NCBI RefSeq assembly: GCF_016545825.1
Contig: NC_052613.1
Location: 39,662,112 to 39,726,111, forward strand
Direction of reading: 5' to 3'
Source of the DNA: Eucalyptus grandis
Taxonomy: Eukaryota; Streptophyta; Magnoliopsida; Myrtales; Myrtaceae
DNA: 64,000 nt
In this document: one piece after another, positions 12,343-25,184 of the stretch
How positions within the stretch are numbered: the stretch's first letter is position 1
Layout of the letters: every line of letters begins with the position of its first letter
The notes under the pieces: generated by a model
Seen by the model: only the letters and a program-made list of their open reading frames with translations
Database searches by the model: none
What the model was told of the DNA's origin: nothing
Translations under genes and position numbers: made by a program

Positions 12343-15057
12343 ATGGAGTCACCAGCTGGGCAGCCAAGCCAGCCGAGGAAGAAGATGACCAAGCAGTTAA
12401 CGGGGAAGCGGGATGATACGGCCCTGCATTCCGCGGCGAGAGCAGGTCATCTGGCTGTGATAATGGAAATCATTTCTAAAGCCGCTGAGGCAGAGGCAGA
12501 GTTGAAGGAATTGCTGGAGAAGCAAAATCAAGCCGGCGAAACTGCCCTTTACGTTGCCGCCGAATATGGCTATGTTGATGTTGTGAGGGAAATGATCAAG
12601 CACTATGATCTAGCCGATGCAGGGATCAAGGCAAGAAATGGTTTTGATGCGCTACACATTGCTGCCAAACAAGGGGATTTGGGTATGTATCTGCTGTGTA
12701 ATGATCTTTTAGCTATCTGGGGCATTTGGTTTGTCATTGTAAGGCATATTGGAATTGATTGATTTTTACCCTCTCTCAGAAATACTAAAGGTGCTCTTGG
12801 AGGTGCATCCGGAATTGGCAATGACGGTGGACACATCAAACACAACGGCACTTCACACGGCCGCAACACAAGGCCATATTGATCTGGTGAATGTGTTGTT
12901 GGAGGCCGGAAGTGGGTTGGCAACAATAGCGAAAAGTAATGGGAAAACAGCATTGCATTCAGCCGCAAGAAATGGGCATTTGGAGGTGGTAAAGTTACTT
13001 CTTGACAGAGAGCCTAGCATTGTGACTCGTGTAGATAAAAAGGGGCAGACGGCATTGCACATGGCTGTTAAGGGCCAGAGTGTCGAAGTTGTGGATGAGT
13101 TGATAAGAGCAGATCCATCCTCAATCAACATGGTAGATACTAAGGGCAACACTTCATTGCATATAGCAAGCAGGAAGGGCAGAGATCAGGTAAATTTTAC
13201 TGCTTCTACTACGTTTTGCTGATCCAAACATAACAACTGGTCGTGACAAAGTATGTTTCTGCTTTAAAGTAAGAAGGCATGGTGAGCTAAAGCAGGATGA
13301 ATTGTCTAAGCTCTAACAGCACAACTTCAAATTTTTTGAGCTGCTGCATTTATAATCCAGTTTGCTCTCGAAGTCTTGATACAGAAAAAGAATGTAACTT
13401 ACAAATTGCAAGTAAATACATGGATTTTGGAAGATGTCATCCAGTCGTTTCAGATATACATGTTAGGCAAGACTAGATTAGGCGGTTCATCTATTATTAG
13501 GATTGACTTGAGATTATACCGTAAAGCCTTTCCTTGATCCAAAGAGCCAACTTTGACGCTCCCTCTATTAATGACAATGGAAATGCTAGCTATAAACACT
13601 TGTTACTAGTCAGCTAGTTTCTTCTCCTTCTTCTTCTTCTTCTTCTTCTTCTTCTTCTTCCAATTAAGGGACTAAAGCCCCCCAATTGCAATGGTTTGCT
13701 AAAAGCACTTTAATTTCATTGATTGATGATACTTATGTGGGTTGGTTCAGGGTTTAACTGCTCATTACTTCTGCCAAAAACATTTGGTTAAATCCTCTAA
13801 ATTACCAACTCATCTAATAAGTGGACAGGTCGATTGTCTTGGTGGCAAATCAAAGCTAGATAATGGAAATGAACCCATTTTTTTATCTTGATTCGGTAGA
13901 TGTTTTATTTTTTCATGCTGCATTGCTTTTGGACAAGTATCTGCAATATTGTCAGATGAAGGAAAAACCAAGCCTGCCTTTCAAGGTGACAGAAAATTAG
14001 AAAATATGACCATCCTACCTGTGGAATTAAGTCGTTGGGCTAGCATTTTGACAAATCTTTCTATCCTTAAACTATCGCTTCCACATCTCCATCTTTAACT
14101 GCCAGATGGTACCCTTTCCATGTCTAAGCATATAGAAAGACAAGCATCCTAACACCTTTTATCTTACAATACCTGCAGATTGTTCGGTTGCTGCTCAGTT
14201 GCAGTGAAACTAACACTGAACTCATTAACCGGTCTGGCGAGACCGCCCTTGATACAGCAGAAAAAATGGGTCATTCCAATGTTGCGATGATCCTCCAGGA
14301 GTGTGGCGTGCAGAGTGCCAAGGCCATCCAGCCACAAGCAACCACTGCTGCTCGTGAGCTGAAACAAACCGTGAGTGACATAAAACATGAAGTCCACTAC
14401 CAGCTTGAGCACACCCGTCAAACAAGAAAACGTGTCCAGGGCATCGCCAAGCGCCTCAACAAAATGCACGGTGAAGGCCTCAACAATGCCATCAATTCCA
14501 CCACCGTGGTGGCTGTCCTCATTGCCACCGTCGCTTTTGCAGCCATCTTCACTGTCCCAGGTCAATACGTGGATGACCCTACTGATATCCCCCCGGGTCA
14601 ATCTCTCGGGGAAGCGAACATTGCTCCGCAAGTTCCGTTTGTAATTTTCTTTATTTTTGACTCGGTTGCTCTCTTCATATCCCTGGCTGTGGTGGTGGTC
14701 CAAACATCCGTCGTGGTCATCGAGAGCAAGGCGAAGAAGCAGATGATGGCGATTATCAACAAGTTAATGTGGCTGGCCTGCGTGCTGGTCTCGGTTGCAT
14801 ATTTGGCACTCTCATTTGTCGTGGTTGGTCAGAAAGAAAGGTGGCTGGCAATAGGGGTGACCATCATAGGGACAACCATTATGGCCACTACTCTCGGCAC
14901 GATGATTTATTGGGTCATTATGCATCGTATCGAGGCCTCCAACATGAGGAACATAAGGAGGTCCTCCTTAGGAAGTAGGTCAAGGTCTTGGTCGGTTTCA
15001 GCGATGTCTGATTCGGAGATCCTCACCAACGAATACAAGAAGATGTACGCGATATAA
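12343..15057 (+). CDS. ankyrin-repeat/PGG membrane protein (At5g02620-like)
   Basis: A three-exon gene: 12343-12682, 12780-13189 and 14179-15057 (introns 97 and 989 bp, all GT-AG, phases consistent), encoding 542 aa. An in-frame TAA just upstream fixes the start. The protein has eight ankyrin repeats from about residue 26 to 290, recognisable by the recurring xTALHxAAxxGHxxVV pattern. A basic linker follows, then a PGG domain with the NNAINSTTVVAVLIATVAFA block near residues 352-371. There are four membrane segments at about 356-376, 403-428, 446-467 and 473-495. The C-terminus is Ser/Arg-rich and ends NEYKKMYAI. The layout and length match the Arabidopsis At5g02620/ITN1 class of membrane ankyrin proteins, some of which act in stress, salt or defence signalling; the specific role here is unknown. 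The frame is intact with all domains present. A (CTT)n tract lies in intron 2. Confidence 0.93.
13619..13660. repeat. (CTT)n microsatellite in intron 2 of the ankyrin gene
   Basis: About 13 CTT units lie on the sense strand within the 989-bp intron, far from both splice sites. Confidence 0.95.
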
Positions 15058-16170
15058 ATAAATTGATCAGGCAGAAAAAAAAAAGCCCTGAGATCTTCTC
15101 TGCTCGGGAAGATAGCATGTCTCTTTACTTTGGAAATACCACGAATGAACAGGTGATGGAGGCTGAGAGCTTTTGCTCTGATTCGCTCCAGAAAGTTTTG
15201 GCTGTCGACAAGAAAATTTACTAAATGCACGTGTTTAGCTTAATGGGATTCCTGAGGCATCCTCTTTTCTTGAGATGTAAAGTTGTCTATTTCAGTGTAC
15301 ATACTTGCTGTGGCACAACTCTCTGGATTCAGCATCAATGGCTTTAAATTGATCTTGCATTTAGAAAAGAACTTTTTCTATGAAATTACTGCTTATTTAC
15401 TATTACTCATGTCCATAATGTGCCAATGATACTGGCATGATTTGATCATACACGCAGTTGACCGTAGAAATGGACCCCTTTCACTGAACAACCTTTTCCT
15501 GGAAAAGAATTCAATTGAAGATGTTTTCTTTTGTTCCCTCGATGGACATGACAATGTAACTCAAGCCATGAATTTTTCCTTTGACGCAGAGTTGCATCTT
15601 CTTGCATATTCTTAAAAGAAGTATGGCATTGTGAATGAAAAAAAAATAGACAGAATTGGGCGAGGAGGCCAATGCTAGAAGTAAACTGAGGACTATGTTT
15701 TTCTGCATTATAAAATGAGCATTAATCCCAAATCCTGCATACAGGTTGCATTTTGGCTTGTCCATTTGAAGTTGATCTCAAAAGATTTGACTTGTACAGC
15801 TTGACCGTACTGAAAAATCCGAAAGCTTGAAACCGAATAATTGTGTGTTTTTCAGTCATCTGGTACACTAGTCTCAAACAATCTTGTCGTCTCAATTTGT
15901 TAACAAATCATTCCCTGCTTTGCTATGCATGAGACACAGCCTCAAAGGAAGCCCGAATTCCTTCAATTTGATAGGAGCAATGACAGGGCTAAGGAGGCGA
16001 TCATTGTTTGAGAGTTGGGAGTGACGAAACAGAAAAAGTTTCAAAGGAAATGTATCAGGTGACCATACTGGTAAAAGAGAAGCCTCAAATCTTCTTTGGA
16101 ATCAACTAAACTAAAGCATCTGCCAGAGTGACTTCAGATGGACCGAATTTTGTTTTCTTTTAGCTGTCTA
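15058..16170. other. intergenic, including ankyrin gene 3' UTR
   Basis: The ankyrin transcript probably ends within the first 300 bp; an AATGGCTTTAAATT stretch near 15338 is the kind of AT-rich sequence found at plant 3' ends. No other gene is recognisable up to the promoter at 16177. Confidence 0.5.
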
Positions 16171-16176
16171 TTACTC

Positions 16177-16184
16177 TATAAAAG
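16177..16184 (+). promoter_or_regulatory. TATA box of the malectin-LRR pseudogene
   Basis: Canonical tataaaag, 58 bp before the ATG at 16235, the spacing expected of a plant promoter. It suggests the locus was once a working gene and may still be transcribed. Confidence 0.7.
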
Positions 16185-16498
16185 CCTGCTCCCGAACCAC
16201 AATAATCTGATGGACTAGAACAAGAGGAGCTTAAATGGAGATTGGAGTGTTGTTCTTCCTGGTTTTCTTCAGTCCGTCTCAAGGTACTTTGTTTTCATTC
16301 ATGGTTGACTTTCAACATATCCGTGTTTGTCGAGGGCTAATCTCACCTTCGCAGCTGAATGAATGCATTTAGGAAAGATAATTTTTTTTTTTTTTCCCTA
16401 AAACTCACCCTATCAACAAATAGACCCACATTGGACCCTGCTACATTTGTTGAACTACCATAATTGACTCTGTTTACCATATTGGAGATAGAACGAGT

Positions 16499-17148
16499 TG
16501 TTGGTGAGACCCGGGGACAATAATTCACCATGAACCAAGCACAATTCAGGATCAATTTCTCTCATGAAACTAAATCAACTGAAATTTTCGTAACCCCTAG
16601 CAACAATCAATAATATATATCATCACAATATATAAATATAATACAGAAATAATAAGTAGACAAAGCAAATTAGGATACTAAGGATTTAATGTGGAAAACT
16701 CAATGAGAAAAAAACTACAGACTGTCCAAAAATATCCACTAATCACCAAGAATAGAAAGATACACAAAATGATCTTCTCTAATCATACACTAGAGGCTCA
16801 ACATTAATATTACAATCTCATTTCATTATCATAATGAGAGAATTCGAAGGCGGTTCTCGATGAACGAAAACCATCAACTTATAGCCCTTGGTCTCACGAA
16901 CAACATACTCAAATTTGAGCCAATTTTGTCAATGTTTGGCTTTCGAATTGGGACCACAAAATTGCAGCCCTTTTCTTTTCCTTTCTTCTCCCTTGTTTTG
17001 ATAGTTACTATTTTCTTTCTCTCTCCTCACTTTGGGAGTAGACCATTGCACGACCATCACTTCCATTTCTTTTATTCTTTTTCTTTTTCTTTTTTTTTCT
17101 TTTATTTAATGCTAGTTGGGCCCCATATGAAGATGGACCCGGCCAACA
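16499..17148 (-). repeat. 3' LTR of the Copia element
   Basis: A 650-bp LTR bounded by TGTTGG/CCAACA. It aligns with 22201-22901 over its length. Differences include indels, so the insertion is not very recent. Confidence 0.85.
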
Positions 17149-17516
17149 AATCTCCACGTCCATCTGATGTGGGAAGATCTATCATGCCTGCTTTTCTTCT
17201 ACAAGCGTCAAACCTCACCATAGGCAATGTTCGACATCTATTGTTGTTGGTGTGGATTTTTTCAAGTAAGAAAAGTTTCTTTTCTAACTTCTTTCGAATC
17301 TAATGATACTTCACATCAACATTCTTCTATCTTGAATGCACCATTGGACTCTTACTAAGATAGATAGCACTCATGCTATCACAATATAAAACAAACTTCT
17401 ATCCCTTCAAGCCTAACTCTTATAAGAATTTTTGCATCCATAAGAGTTCTTCACCTCTTTTAATAATAGCAATATACTCTGCTTTAGTTGTAGACAAAAC
17501 AATACATTTTGCAATC

Positions 17517-18146
17517 TCAATTGCCATGAAACATCTCCTTTGCAAAGATCGTTGTGTAACCTAATGTGGATTTCCAAGAATCAACATCACTAGCATAGTC
17601 TGCATTCAAGTAGCCACTCAACTTAGGCTTTGCATTTTCATAACACAAGAAAAGTGTAGAAGTACCTCTAAGATATCTCAAAATCCATTTAACAATGGTC
17701 CAATGCTCCTTATCTAGATTAGAGAGAAATTTACCCACAATACTAATTGCATAAGCAATATTAGGTCTTGTACAAATCATGACATACATCAAACTATTTA
17801 CGGTTGATGCATAAGAAATTTATATCATCTCTTCTTTCTCTTTCTCACTTGAAGGACATTCATTGCTACTCAATTTGAAATGACTTGTAAGTGGAGTATT
17901 TATCGGTTTACATGTGTTCATGTTGAATCTTTCAAATACCTTTTCAATGTACCTCTTTTGAGATAGCCAAAGTTTCTTCTTCTTTCCATCATGAGTAATT
18001 CTCATCCCTAAGATTTGCTTAACCGAGCATAGGTCCTCCATTTCAAATTCTTTATTCAACTCATTTTTCAAACTTTTGATTTTTTTAGCATCGTATCCAA
18101 CAATCAACATGTCTTCCACATAAAGTAGGAGGATAAGAAAATCATT
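17517..18146 (-). pseudogene. Copia reverse transcriptase/RNase H remnant
   Basis: The minus strand reads a Copia-type reverse transcriptase stretch containing LYVEDMLIVGYDAKK, then KQILGMRI and LSQKRYIEKVFERFNM (about 18146-17820). A second open piece (17792-17517) has TRPNIAYAISIVGKFLSN and LRYLRGTSTLFLCY, the conserved start of the RNase H region. The usual catalytic YVDD box is YVED here. The two open pieces are separated by a stop or frameshift near 17800-17820. The enzyme is not expected to be active. Confidence 0.85.
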
Positions 18147-19005
18147 AACTGAGAATTTTTTAATAAGTACACAAGAATCGAAGTTTATTTTATCATATCC
18201 TCATTTCAAACTTCATATACCATTGCATTGGCACTTACTTAAGACTATATAAGTTTTTTCTCAATCTACATACAAGATGCTTCTTGCTTTCAACCTCAAA
18301 ACCCTTCAGTTGCTCCATATATATTTATTCTTTTAGGTCTCCATGAAGAAAAGCCATCTTTACATTAAGTTATTCAATTTCCAAATTTCAAACTAGCGGT
18401 CAACCCAAGAATAACTTGAATAGAGGACATTTATACAACCAGTGAAAAAATCTCTTCAAAGTCAATGCTCTTTTTTTAATGAAAACCCTTCATAACAAGC
18501 CTAGCCTTGTATCATGGTTGTAAACTGTTTTTTTTTTCTTTCTTCAATTTATACACCCACTTATTTGTGAGTGTTTTCTTACCCTTAGGCAACTTCACCG
18601 AATTAAATGCGTGGTTTTCATGTAAGGCTCATTTTGCATGGTTTCATGCCACTTATTCTTTTGTCCACATGATATAGCCTCTTCATAAGTTTCTAACTCT
18701 CTTGCATCAATGAGTAATACATACTCACGCGGCAAATATTTTTAAGAAGGTCTACACTCTTTTTCAGATCTTCTAATTTGAGGCAGGATAGGTTATTCTT
18801 GCTCAATTAGCTCAACGAGCTACTCTTGCTTAGCTATTTCACCTATCTCAGCTAAAGAATCGATATTATGTGAAGATTCACCATCTTCATAATTTCCATG
18901 CACTTCTCCCCCATGATGTCTATCAAGAGTAGAAGGATTTGGGTAGACTAATCGAATGTTGAGCTATATTCTTTGGTCTCTCAACCTTGTTGATGAAAGT
19001 GCTAG

Positions 19006-20031
19006 TGTGAACACCTAGAGAGGGGTGAATAGGTGTTTAAAATAAACATTGGCAAACATATGCGGAATAAAATAAATATTGAGTAAAATAAATGAGTTAA
19101 GAGAATAAGAACACGAGATTTATAGTGGTTCAGCTTAATCAAGCCTACGTCCACTCTCCCATGCTAACAACCTTCTTGACTAGATTCCACTATGCAATCA
19201 ATAAGAGATTACAACTTTGAGTGCAAACACTTAGTAGATCACACTATCTCACTAAGTCACTCTTTTGGTATTTCTTTTACGATCACAAACGTTTAAGCTC
19301 TCCAAAGACAAGTGTATGAACAAAGATCGCTCGGACTTTGGAATTATAAATTCTACGCTCCGTCTTTTACTTGCTCATCGGTTCTTTTCATCTCCTTAAA
19401 TACTCATCCACTTCCAAACTAGCCGTTGGACAATATCTTGAGGATCGTCTTCCAACATACCCATTGGACAGCTCTGTATCTAGAAGATTTGGTAGCGGTT
19501 GAATGACAAAGGTAAAATCCCAAATTGATTCCGATCGCCCATACAAACGGAATCTTGGTTTCCATAAGTAAAGCTTCTCCGTATAGAAAGTTCTTGTCTT
19601 TAATATCCAATCGTCAATCAGTTAGATTGAGTCAATTAAATCAATCTTGATGTGGAATCTAAACCAGATCACTAGCCGTTATATGATTGGGCTCATATTA
19701 TCTTCTGTCGAATCTGGATATAAAGTCTGAGAGTAATAAACTTTATAATCTAAGTTTGAGTGCGATAGACTTTGCAATCTGAGTTTGAACATATTCTGCT
19801 TCTGAATAGATTTAGCTTTAAGGTCTGTACCCAATTCAGCTTTTGCATAGAGTCTGTCTTCTGGTTCTTCCAAGTATAGACTTTGACAATATCTTTTACA
19901 TATTCTAACATTTGCATAGCCTATTACTCAACCATCAAACATGTTAGTAGCCTTTGATTTATTTTGTTATCTTCAAAACATCATAAGGGATTTCCCTAAT
20001 AGTTGATATTTTTAATAGTTTGATGTTCACA
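19006..20031. mobile_element. nested LTR-like insertion inside the Copia element
   Basis: The block starts tgtgaacacctagag and ends gatgttcaca, so TGTGAACAYC is inverted at the two ends. It interrupts the Copia pol region: integrase sequence is recognisable to the right (about 20040-20900) and pol sequence to the left. The opening 'gaacacctagaggggtgaataggtg' resembles the start of long LTRs seen in many plant genomes. At about 1.03 kb with no coding domain, a solo LTR is the simplest reading. A target duplication was not resolved. Confidence 0.55.
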
Positions 20032-20591
20032 AAGCACCCATCTCAGCTTCTAATGACTTTTTTTGCAACTAGATCCTATAACATATAGCCAAACTCTTTA
20101 TGTCTATAACCCAAGAGAACACACTATTTAGACTTGTCGTCAAGCTTAAATATTTCATCTCTTGGAACATGCACAAATACCTGACAACCGAACGTTTTTA
20201 GATGGTTAGAAGAAATATCTTTGTTACTCCAAACTCTTTGCTAAACATTCCCCTTAAGAGGAATTGATGGAGAAAGATTTATCAAGTCTAATGCCGTTCT
20301 CATTGCTTTACCCTAAAATGGCTTAGGCAACTTCATGTGAGAGAGCATACACCAAATCCGATCAGTTATTGTTCGGTTCATTCTCTCCTTTACTCCATTT
20401 TGTTGTGGTGTCATTGGAATAGTCTTCTCAAGCTTAATACCATAATCCCTGTAATAATGTTCAAACAGGCCTTTATATTCACCATCATTATCAGCTCGAA
20501 CACAAAATTAAGTTTCTTTCCGGTTTCTCTTTCCACTTTGGCATGAAATTGCTTGAAAGCCGTAAGCACCTGATCTTTAGATTTTAAAGCA

Positions 20592-20689
20592 ACAACTCAC
20601 ACTTTTCCAGAATAGTCATCAATAAATATCACAAAATATAACAACTCACACTTTTCTAGAATAGTCATCAATAAATATCACAAAATATA
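20592..20689. repeat. 49-bp tandem duplication within Copia integrase
   Basis: Adjacent copies 20592-20640 and 20641-20689 differ at a single base (ttttccag versus ttttctag). Forty-nine bases is not a multiple of three, so the duplication itself shifts the integrase frame. Confidence 0.92.
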
Positions 20690-21209
20690 ATGCATCTCTA
20701 AGGGTTCTAGCATCCATGCAACAAATATCGTATGAACTAAATTAAGTACATTTGATTTTGTATGAGTGGAAGAATTATGAAATGAGAATCTATGTTGCTT
20801 ACTTGTAAGACAATGAGTGTATTCCTTTATATTTTTTTCCTTCGAAGGTAGAAAGTTCTTTCTAGCAAAAGTTTCAAGCCATTTCTTACTAAGATGACTT
20901 AGCCTCATATGCTATAAATCAACCAAGGAATCCTCCTACTATATTTACCTATTCTTTAATCAAGTTAGTTTGTATGGTGTAAAGAAAACCTATCTTCTTA
21001 CCATGTCCCACTACCATGGAATCCTTAGTCAACTTCCATTTGCTATCAAAGAAAGAATTGTAATAATCATCATCATTTAAGGCACCAATAGAGATCTAGG
21101 GAAATCAAATATCGGAACATGTCTCACATTTTTCAAAAGCAAATTACATCCGATATCTATTTCCAAATAAATATCTCACATGCTAATAATCTTGGAAACC
21201 CACTATTTC

Positions 21210-21497
21210 CTATCCTAACATAACCAATGTCACCGCCGCGATAATAAGCAAAGTAGTCACGCCGTGAAGTGATATTAAAAGAAGCCTCCATGTAGAGTCT
21301 TGGCATGTAAGGTTCATACATCTGTCATCACATACAAACATAATATCGCCATCGGATGCAACCATCGTCATAGCTAGTTTCTCTTCTTTCTTTCGATCTT
21401 CATTTATATCATAGGATTTATCTCTCTTTGGCAACCAATACTCTTTTGCATAATATCTCATCTTACCGCAATTATAACACGTCACACTCTTCCTCAA
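21210..21497 (-). pseudogene. Copia gag zinc-knuckle remnant
   Basis: The minus strand reads VTCYNCGKMRYYAKEYW, which aligns with the CX2CX4HX4C knuckle of plant Copia gag, but the histidine and last cysteine are replaced by tyrosine. The protease start that should follow (a DSTW...SG type block) is only partly readable. No function is expected. Confidence 0.8.
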
Positions 21498-22200
21498 TCT
21501 TGATTTCGACCTTCATCTTGATTTGCCCCGGTTATTATTTTTTGAAATCTTCTTAATTGACTTTTTCTCAATTTTTATAATAAGAGCATCTGATGTAGAA
21601 GCATAATTTTAGCATTTTCTTCTTATTTCTTCATTGAACAAGCTTTCTTTAACTATGTTAAAAAAAGCACACCAAAAGGAATCGAGTTGTTTAATGCCAC
21701 AACCAAGGTATCTCAACTATAAGGAAGAGTACTAAGTAATATATATGTTCGCAATTCATCATCAAGATCAATTTTAAGATTTGTCAATTGATTTAAATTC
21801 ACTCAAGTGTTTTACCATGTTGCTTCCCTTCTTGTATCTCAAATTCACAAGTCGCTTAACTAGAAGGGTTTTATTTTGTGGAGTTTTCCTCTCATAGAGA
21901 CCTTGTAATTTCTTTCACAAAAGGTTTGCCTTCGTTTTTTTAGTAACATGATGAAATACACTATCATCAATCCATTATCGAATAAACTCAACTGTTTTGT
22001 GATTTATTCTTTCTCATTCTTTGTCTTCCTAATCTTCTTTGGCTTCATCACCCTCAATTGGATCAAACAAGTATTTGCAATATAACACGTCTTCCATCCG
22101 AGCCTTCCAAGTAGAATAATTCAAGATATTTAACTTAAACATGGTGTAGCTAGTTTCTTCAATTTAACACTATAATTTCAACCCAGCTTTGATACTACTT

Positions 22201-22901
22201 TGTTGGGAAGAACCGATGACAATAATTCATCATGAGCCATGTACAATCTAGGATCAATTTCTTCTCGAAACTAAATCAACTAAAATTCCCTTTACCCCCA
22301 ACAACAACCAGCAATATATAGCCTCACAATATGTAAATATAATACCAAAATAATAAGTAAACAAAGCAAATTATGACACCAATGATTTAACATGGAAAAT
22401 ATAATGAGGGAAAAACCATAGACTACCAAAAAACATATATTAATCACCAAGAATAGCAAGATACACAAAGTGTACTTTTGTAGTCACACACCAAAGACTC
22501 AATATCAAAATTATAATCTCATTTCATTACCACATAGGTGGTTAAACAAATTTGGAATAAGAAAACTCTAACTGCAATGAGAGAATTCGAAGGCGGTTCT
22601 TGATGAACGAAAACTATCAATTTGTAGTCTTCGGTCTCATGAACAACATACTTAAATTTGAACCGATTTCGTCAACGTTTGGCCTTCGAATCAAAACCAT
22701 GAAATTACAGCCCTCTTTTTTTCCTCTCTTCTCCCTTGTTTCGGTAGTTACTGTTTTTTTTCTCTCTGTCTCTCCTCACTTTAGCTGCACACCATGCATG
22801 ACCACCACTTCCATTTCTTTTGTTCTTTTCTTTTCTTTTTCTTTTTTTTTTCTTTTATTTAATGCTAGCTGGGCCTCACATGATGGTGGATCCAACCAAC
22901 A
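22201..22901 (-). repeat. 5' LTR of the Copia element
   Basis: A 701-bp LTR starting TGTTGG and ending CCAACA. It is preceded on the plus strand by the reverse complement of a degenerate tRNA-Met primer site. It is longer than its partner because of indels. Confidence 0.85.
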
Positions 22902-25184
22902 AATTTATACCACTTCTCGAAAATCATGAGGGATTTTCAGTTAATCTTGTCCTCCTTGATGAATACGTGCTTGCGATATCAGATACATTAGCCCCGTTGC
23001 GGATAGATTGCAGGACAGAAACAAGCTACGATACTGGAGATGGAATTCTTTGGCACACAGATTTAGATTTCATCAAAACGTGTAGCTCTCTAATGGAAAT
23101 CTCAGCGTGGGACGACAAATAGGTGCCCTCAGGTTCTTCCCCGGAACAAAACAAGAACTGTTACTCTTTACCAGCGGTTGCGCAGAAAAGGTACTTCGTC
23201 AGGACAGCGTTCTATTATGGGAACTACGATGGCCTTTTAAGGCCTCCTAGCTTTGGTCTTGAGTTCAACGGCAACAAGTGAACCACTATGCTGAACTCAA
23301 CTGCAGGACCCCAGTACTGCGAATTATTATACACGAGTAAGGGTGATTTCATAAGTGTGTGTTTGGCTTGAACGCTGGATAAGAAGTACTCATTCATCTC
23401 GGCATTGGAACTACGGCCCTTGTCTGAAGATATGTATGCTACTGCTCCTATGGGCCAAGTTAGGGCTGGGACTACAAGCTACCACTACAATTATGGCACA
23501 ACTGAATTGATCTTGGGGTGAGTAACCAATTCTCATCTCAGTTAGACCTGCTATTGGCAGTCATCTAGAGAGGAATATAGAGAAAACTATGTACAAATGT
23601 CATGGTGAATGCAAATTTATTAACTAGTTGTCTAGTCTACTCAATCAGGTATCCTCAGGATAAGTACAACCGGAAGTGGCAACCTATGATCCCGCAGGGC
23701 ACGGAGGACATACATGCTAGCTTCATTTCTGTCAACAGACTGACTGCAGAGTATCCTCCCAATTCGGCATTTCTTGATACAATTGAAGCCCTGGACCACC
23801 TTCAAATACAGAGTGTTGTACTTCGTAGAGACACGTTTTCTGAATGAAAATGAGACTTGATCGTTTGATTTGAACGTTTTAGGGGGGACCTACATCATGA
23901 CGCTTTCCCCATGGTACCAGAGTTGCACAGACCTTGAAATTAACATCGAGTCAATCGGGGTGTCTGACAAAGATATATGCGTTCAATTGTTACCAACCGT
24001 CAATACAACTCTACCATGTATAATCAGTGCCATCAAATTTTCTGCATCGATCCATCCTCTGGTCACCACAAGAACATCCCATGATGACTGTAAAGAACCC
24101 TCTTTTATTGCCTTCAGACCCTTCTTATTTGTTTTATATGTGCTCATATGGTGTGATGGTTTAATCTTTGCAGTGGAAGGGTTACAAACATCTGTAAAGA
24201 CCTACGAGCAACTGCAAGGATGGAACGGCGATGCATGTCTTCCAAGCGACACTACATGGTCATGGATATCTTGCCAAGGGTACTACCCTCCAAGGGTTAG
24301 TTACATGTATAAGCACATCAACAAAGTTCATTCCCATCAATTATATAACCACATCGATGACCTGTGGCTCTCTGATGCCAAAAATCTGTATGACTTTGCA
24401 TCTATGAGCTTCCAAATGTCCATTGAACCTCTAACCATTGCAATTTATAACAATGCAGAAATCTTACAGGTTATGGTCTCTCCGGTTATCTTCCTTACTT
24501 AGCCAAATGCAAGCACTTGAGATTATGTCAGGCATCTGCTTGAATTGTTTACTAAAATTTTTGGCATCTTCTTCCTCAGAATGTTCTTCGACGTGCTTAT
24601 GATGATCAGCTTCTATTTCTTTGTTTTAGAGACTTGGGAAATAAAAGCCTCAACAGACCAATTCCTGAATTCCTTGGCAAACTGCTGAATCTCAAGGTAC
24701 TGTGAGTCTTCAAGTCGACGGTGAAGAATAAATTTTCAACCGTATGAATTAGATTTAACTACCCTTATTTAACCTAGAAAACATGTCTTTGTTGTCTCCT
24801 ATAGAGTTCTTAGCAATAATGACTTCTCCAGCTACGTTCCGAAGAGTATTACTACCTACAAGCAATTGAAACTAGAGTAAGTAGTCTAATTGAACCTGCA
24901 TGACACTTCTTGCGCAAAATGCTATCTGCAAGGACTGATCTTACCTCTTGTGCAGCATCCGTGGGAACAGCCATGTCATAAAGAGAGAGAGTTTCGCATT
25001 GACTTTTGGATTGGCTATTGGGTTACTCTCCTTCATGCTGCTGATCGTTGCTTTTGTTTATTTCTTGGGGCCAAAGAAACCAACACCGGCTGAAGAAGTT
25101 ACCGCAACGGAAGGGGGGGATGGATGGAATGATGGGCATGTTCAGTCAATGCCTCGAGAGAGTTTCGGAGGAGGCAAACGTTAG

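Larger units (their letters stand above)
16499..22901 (-). mobile_element. Copia-type LTR retrotransposon, decayed
   Basis: Direct repeats at 16499-17148 (650 bp) and 22201-22901 (701 bp) both start TGTTGG and end CCAACA and share long matching runs. Read on the minus strand, a degenerate initiator-Met primer site (tagtatcaaagc, about 22184-22195) follows the 5' LTR, and a purine-rich gtggagatt precedes the 3' LTR. In order on the minus strand come gag with a zinc knuckle, integrase remnants, reverse transcriptase and RNase H. All frames are broken. No 5-bp target duplication is visible (cgagt on the left, aattt on the right), so the flanks have changed or one end was rearranged. It sits in intron 1 of the malectin-LRR pseudogene, in opposite orientation. 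Confidence 0.9.
16235..25184 (+). pseudogene. malectin-like/LRR receptor-like protein, broken by stops and a Copia insertion
   Basis: The exon remains line up with the intact relative at 25910-29871. Exon 1 (16235-16283) encodes a signal peptide, MEIGVLFFLVFFSPSQ. Exon 2 (22992-23517) is the first malectin half, starting APLRIDC. Exon 3 runs 23649 to about 24060. Exon 4 (24174-24295) carries the WNGDACLPSDTTWSW motif. Small LRR exons lie at about 24470-24521, 24631-24695 and 24807-24876. The last exon (about 24956-25184) has a membrane span (LLSFMLLIVAFVYFLG) and a short tail with no kinase. Exon 2 contains in-frame stops at 23120 (TAG), 23279 (TGA at the conserved NGNKW tryptophan) and 23369 (TGA), and exon 3 ends in a poor donor. 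Intron 1 holds a 6.4-kb retrotransposon. Splice phases at exons 1-3 match the intact paralogue, so this is a decayed split gene and not a retrocopy. Confidence 0.85.

Noticed and set aside
16343..16555. 70-codon minus-strand frame at the Copia boundary
   Set aside because: It crosses the LTR edge and has no domain, so the open frame is probably chance.
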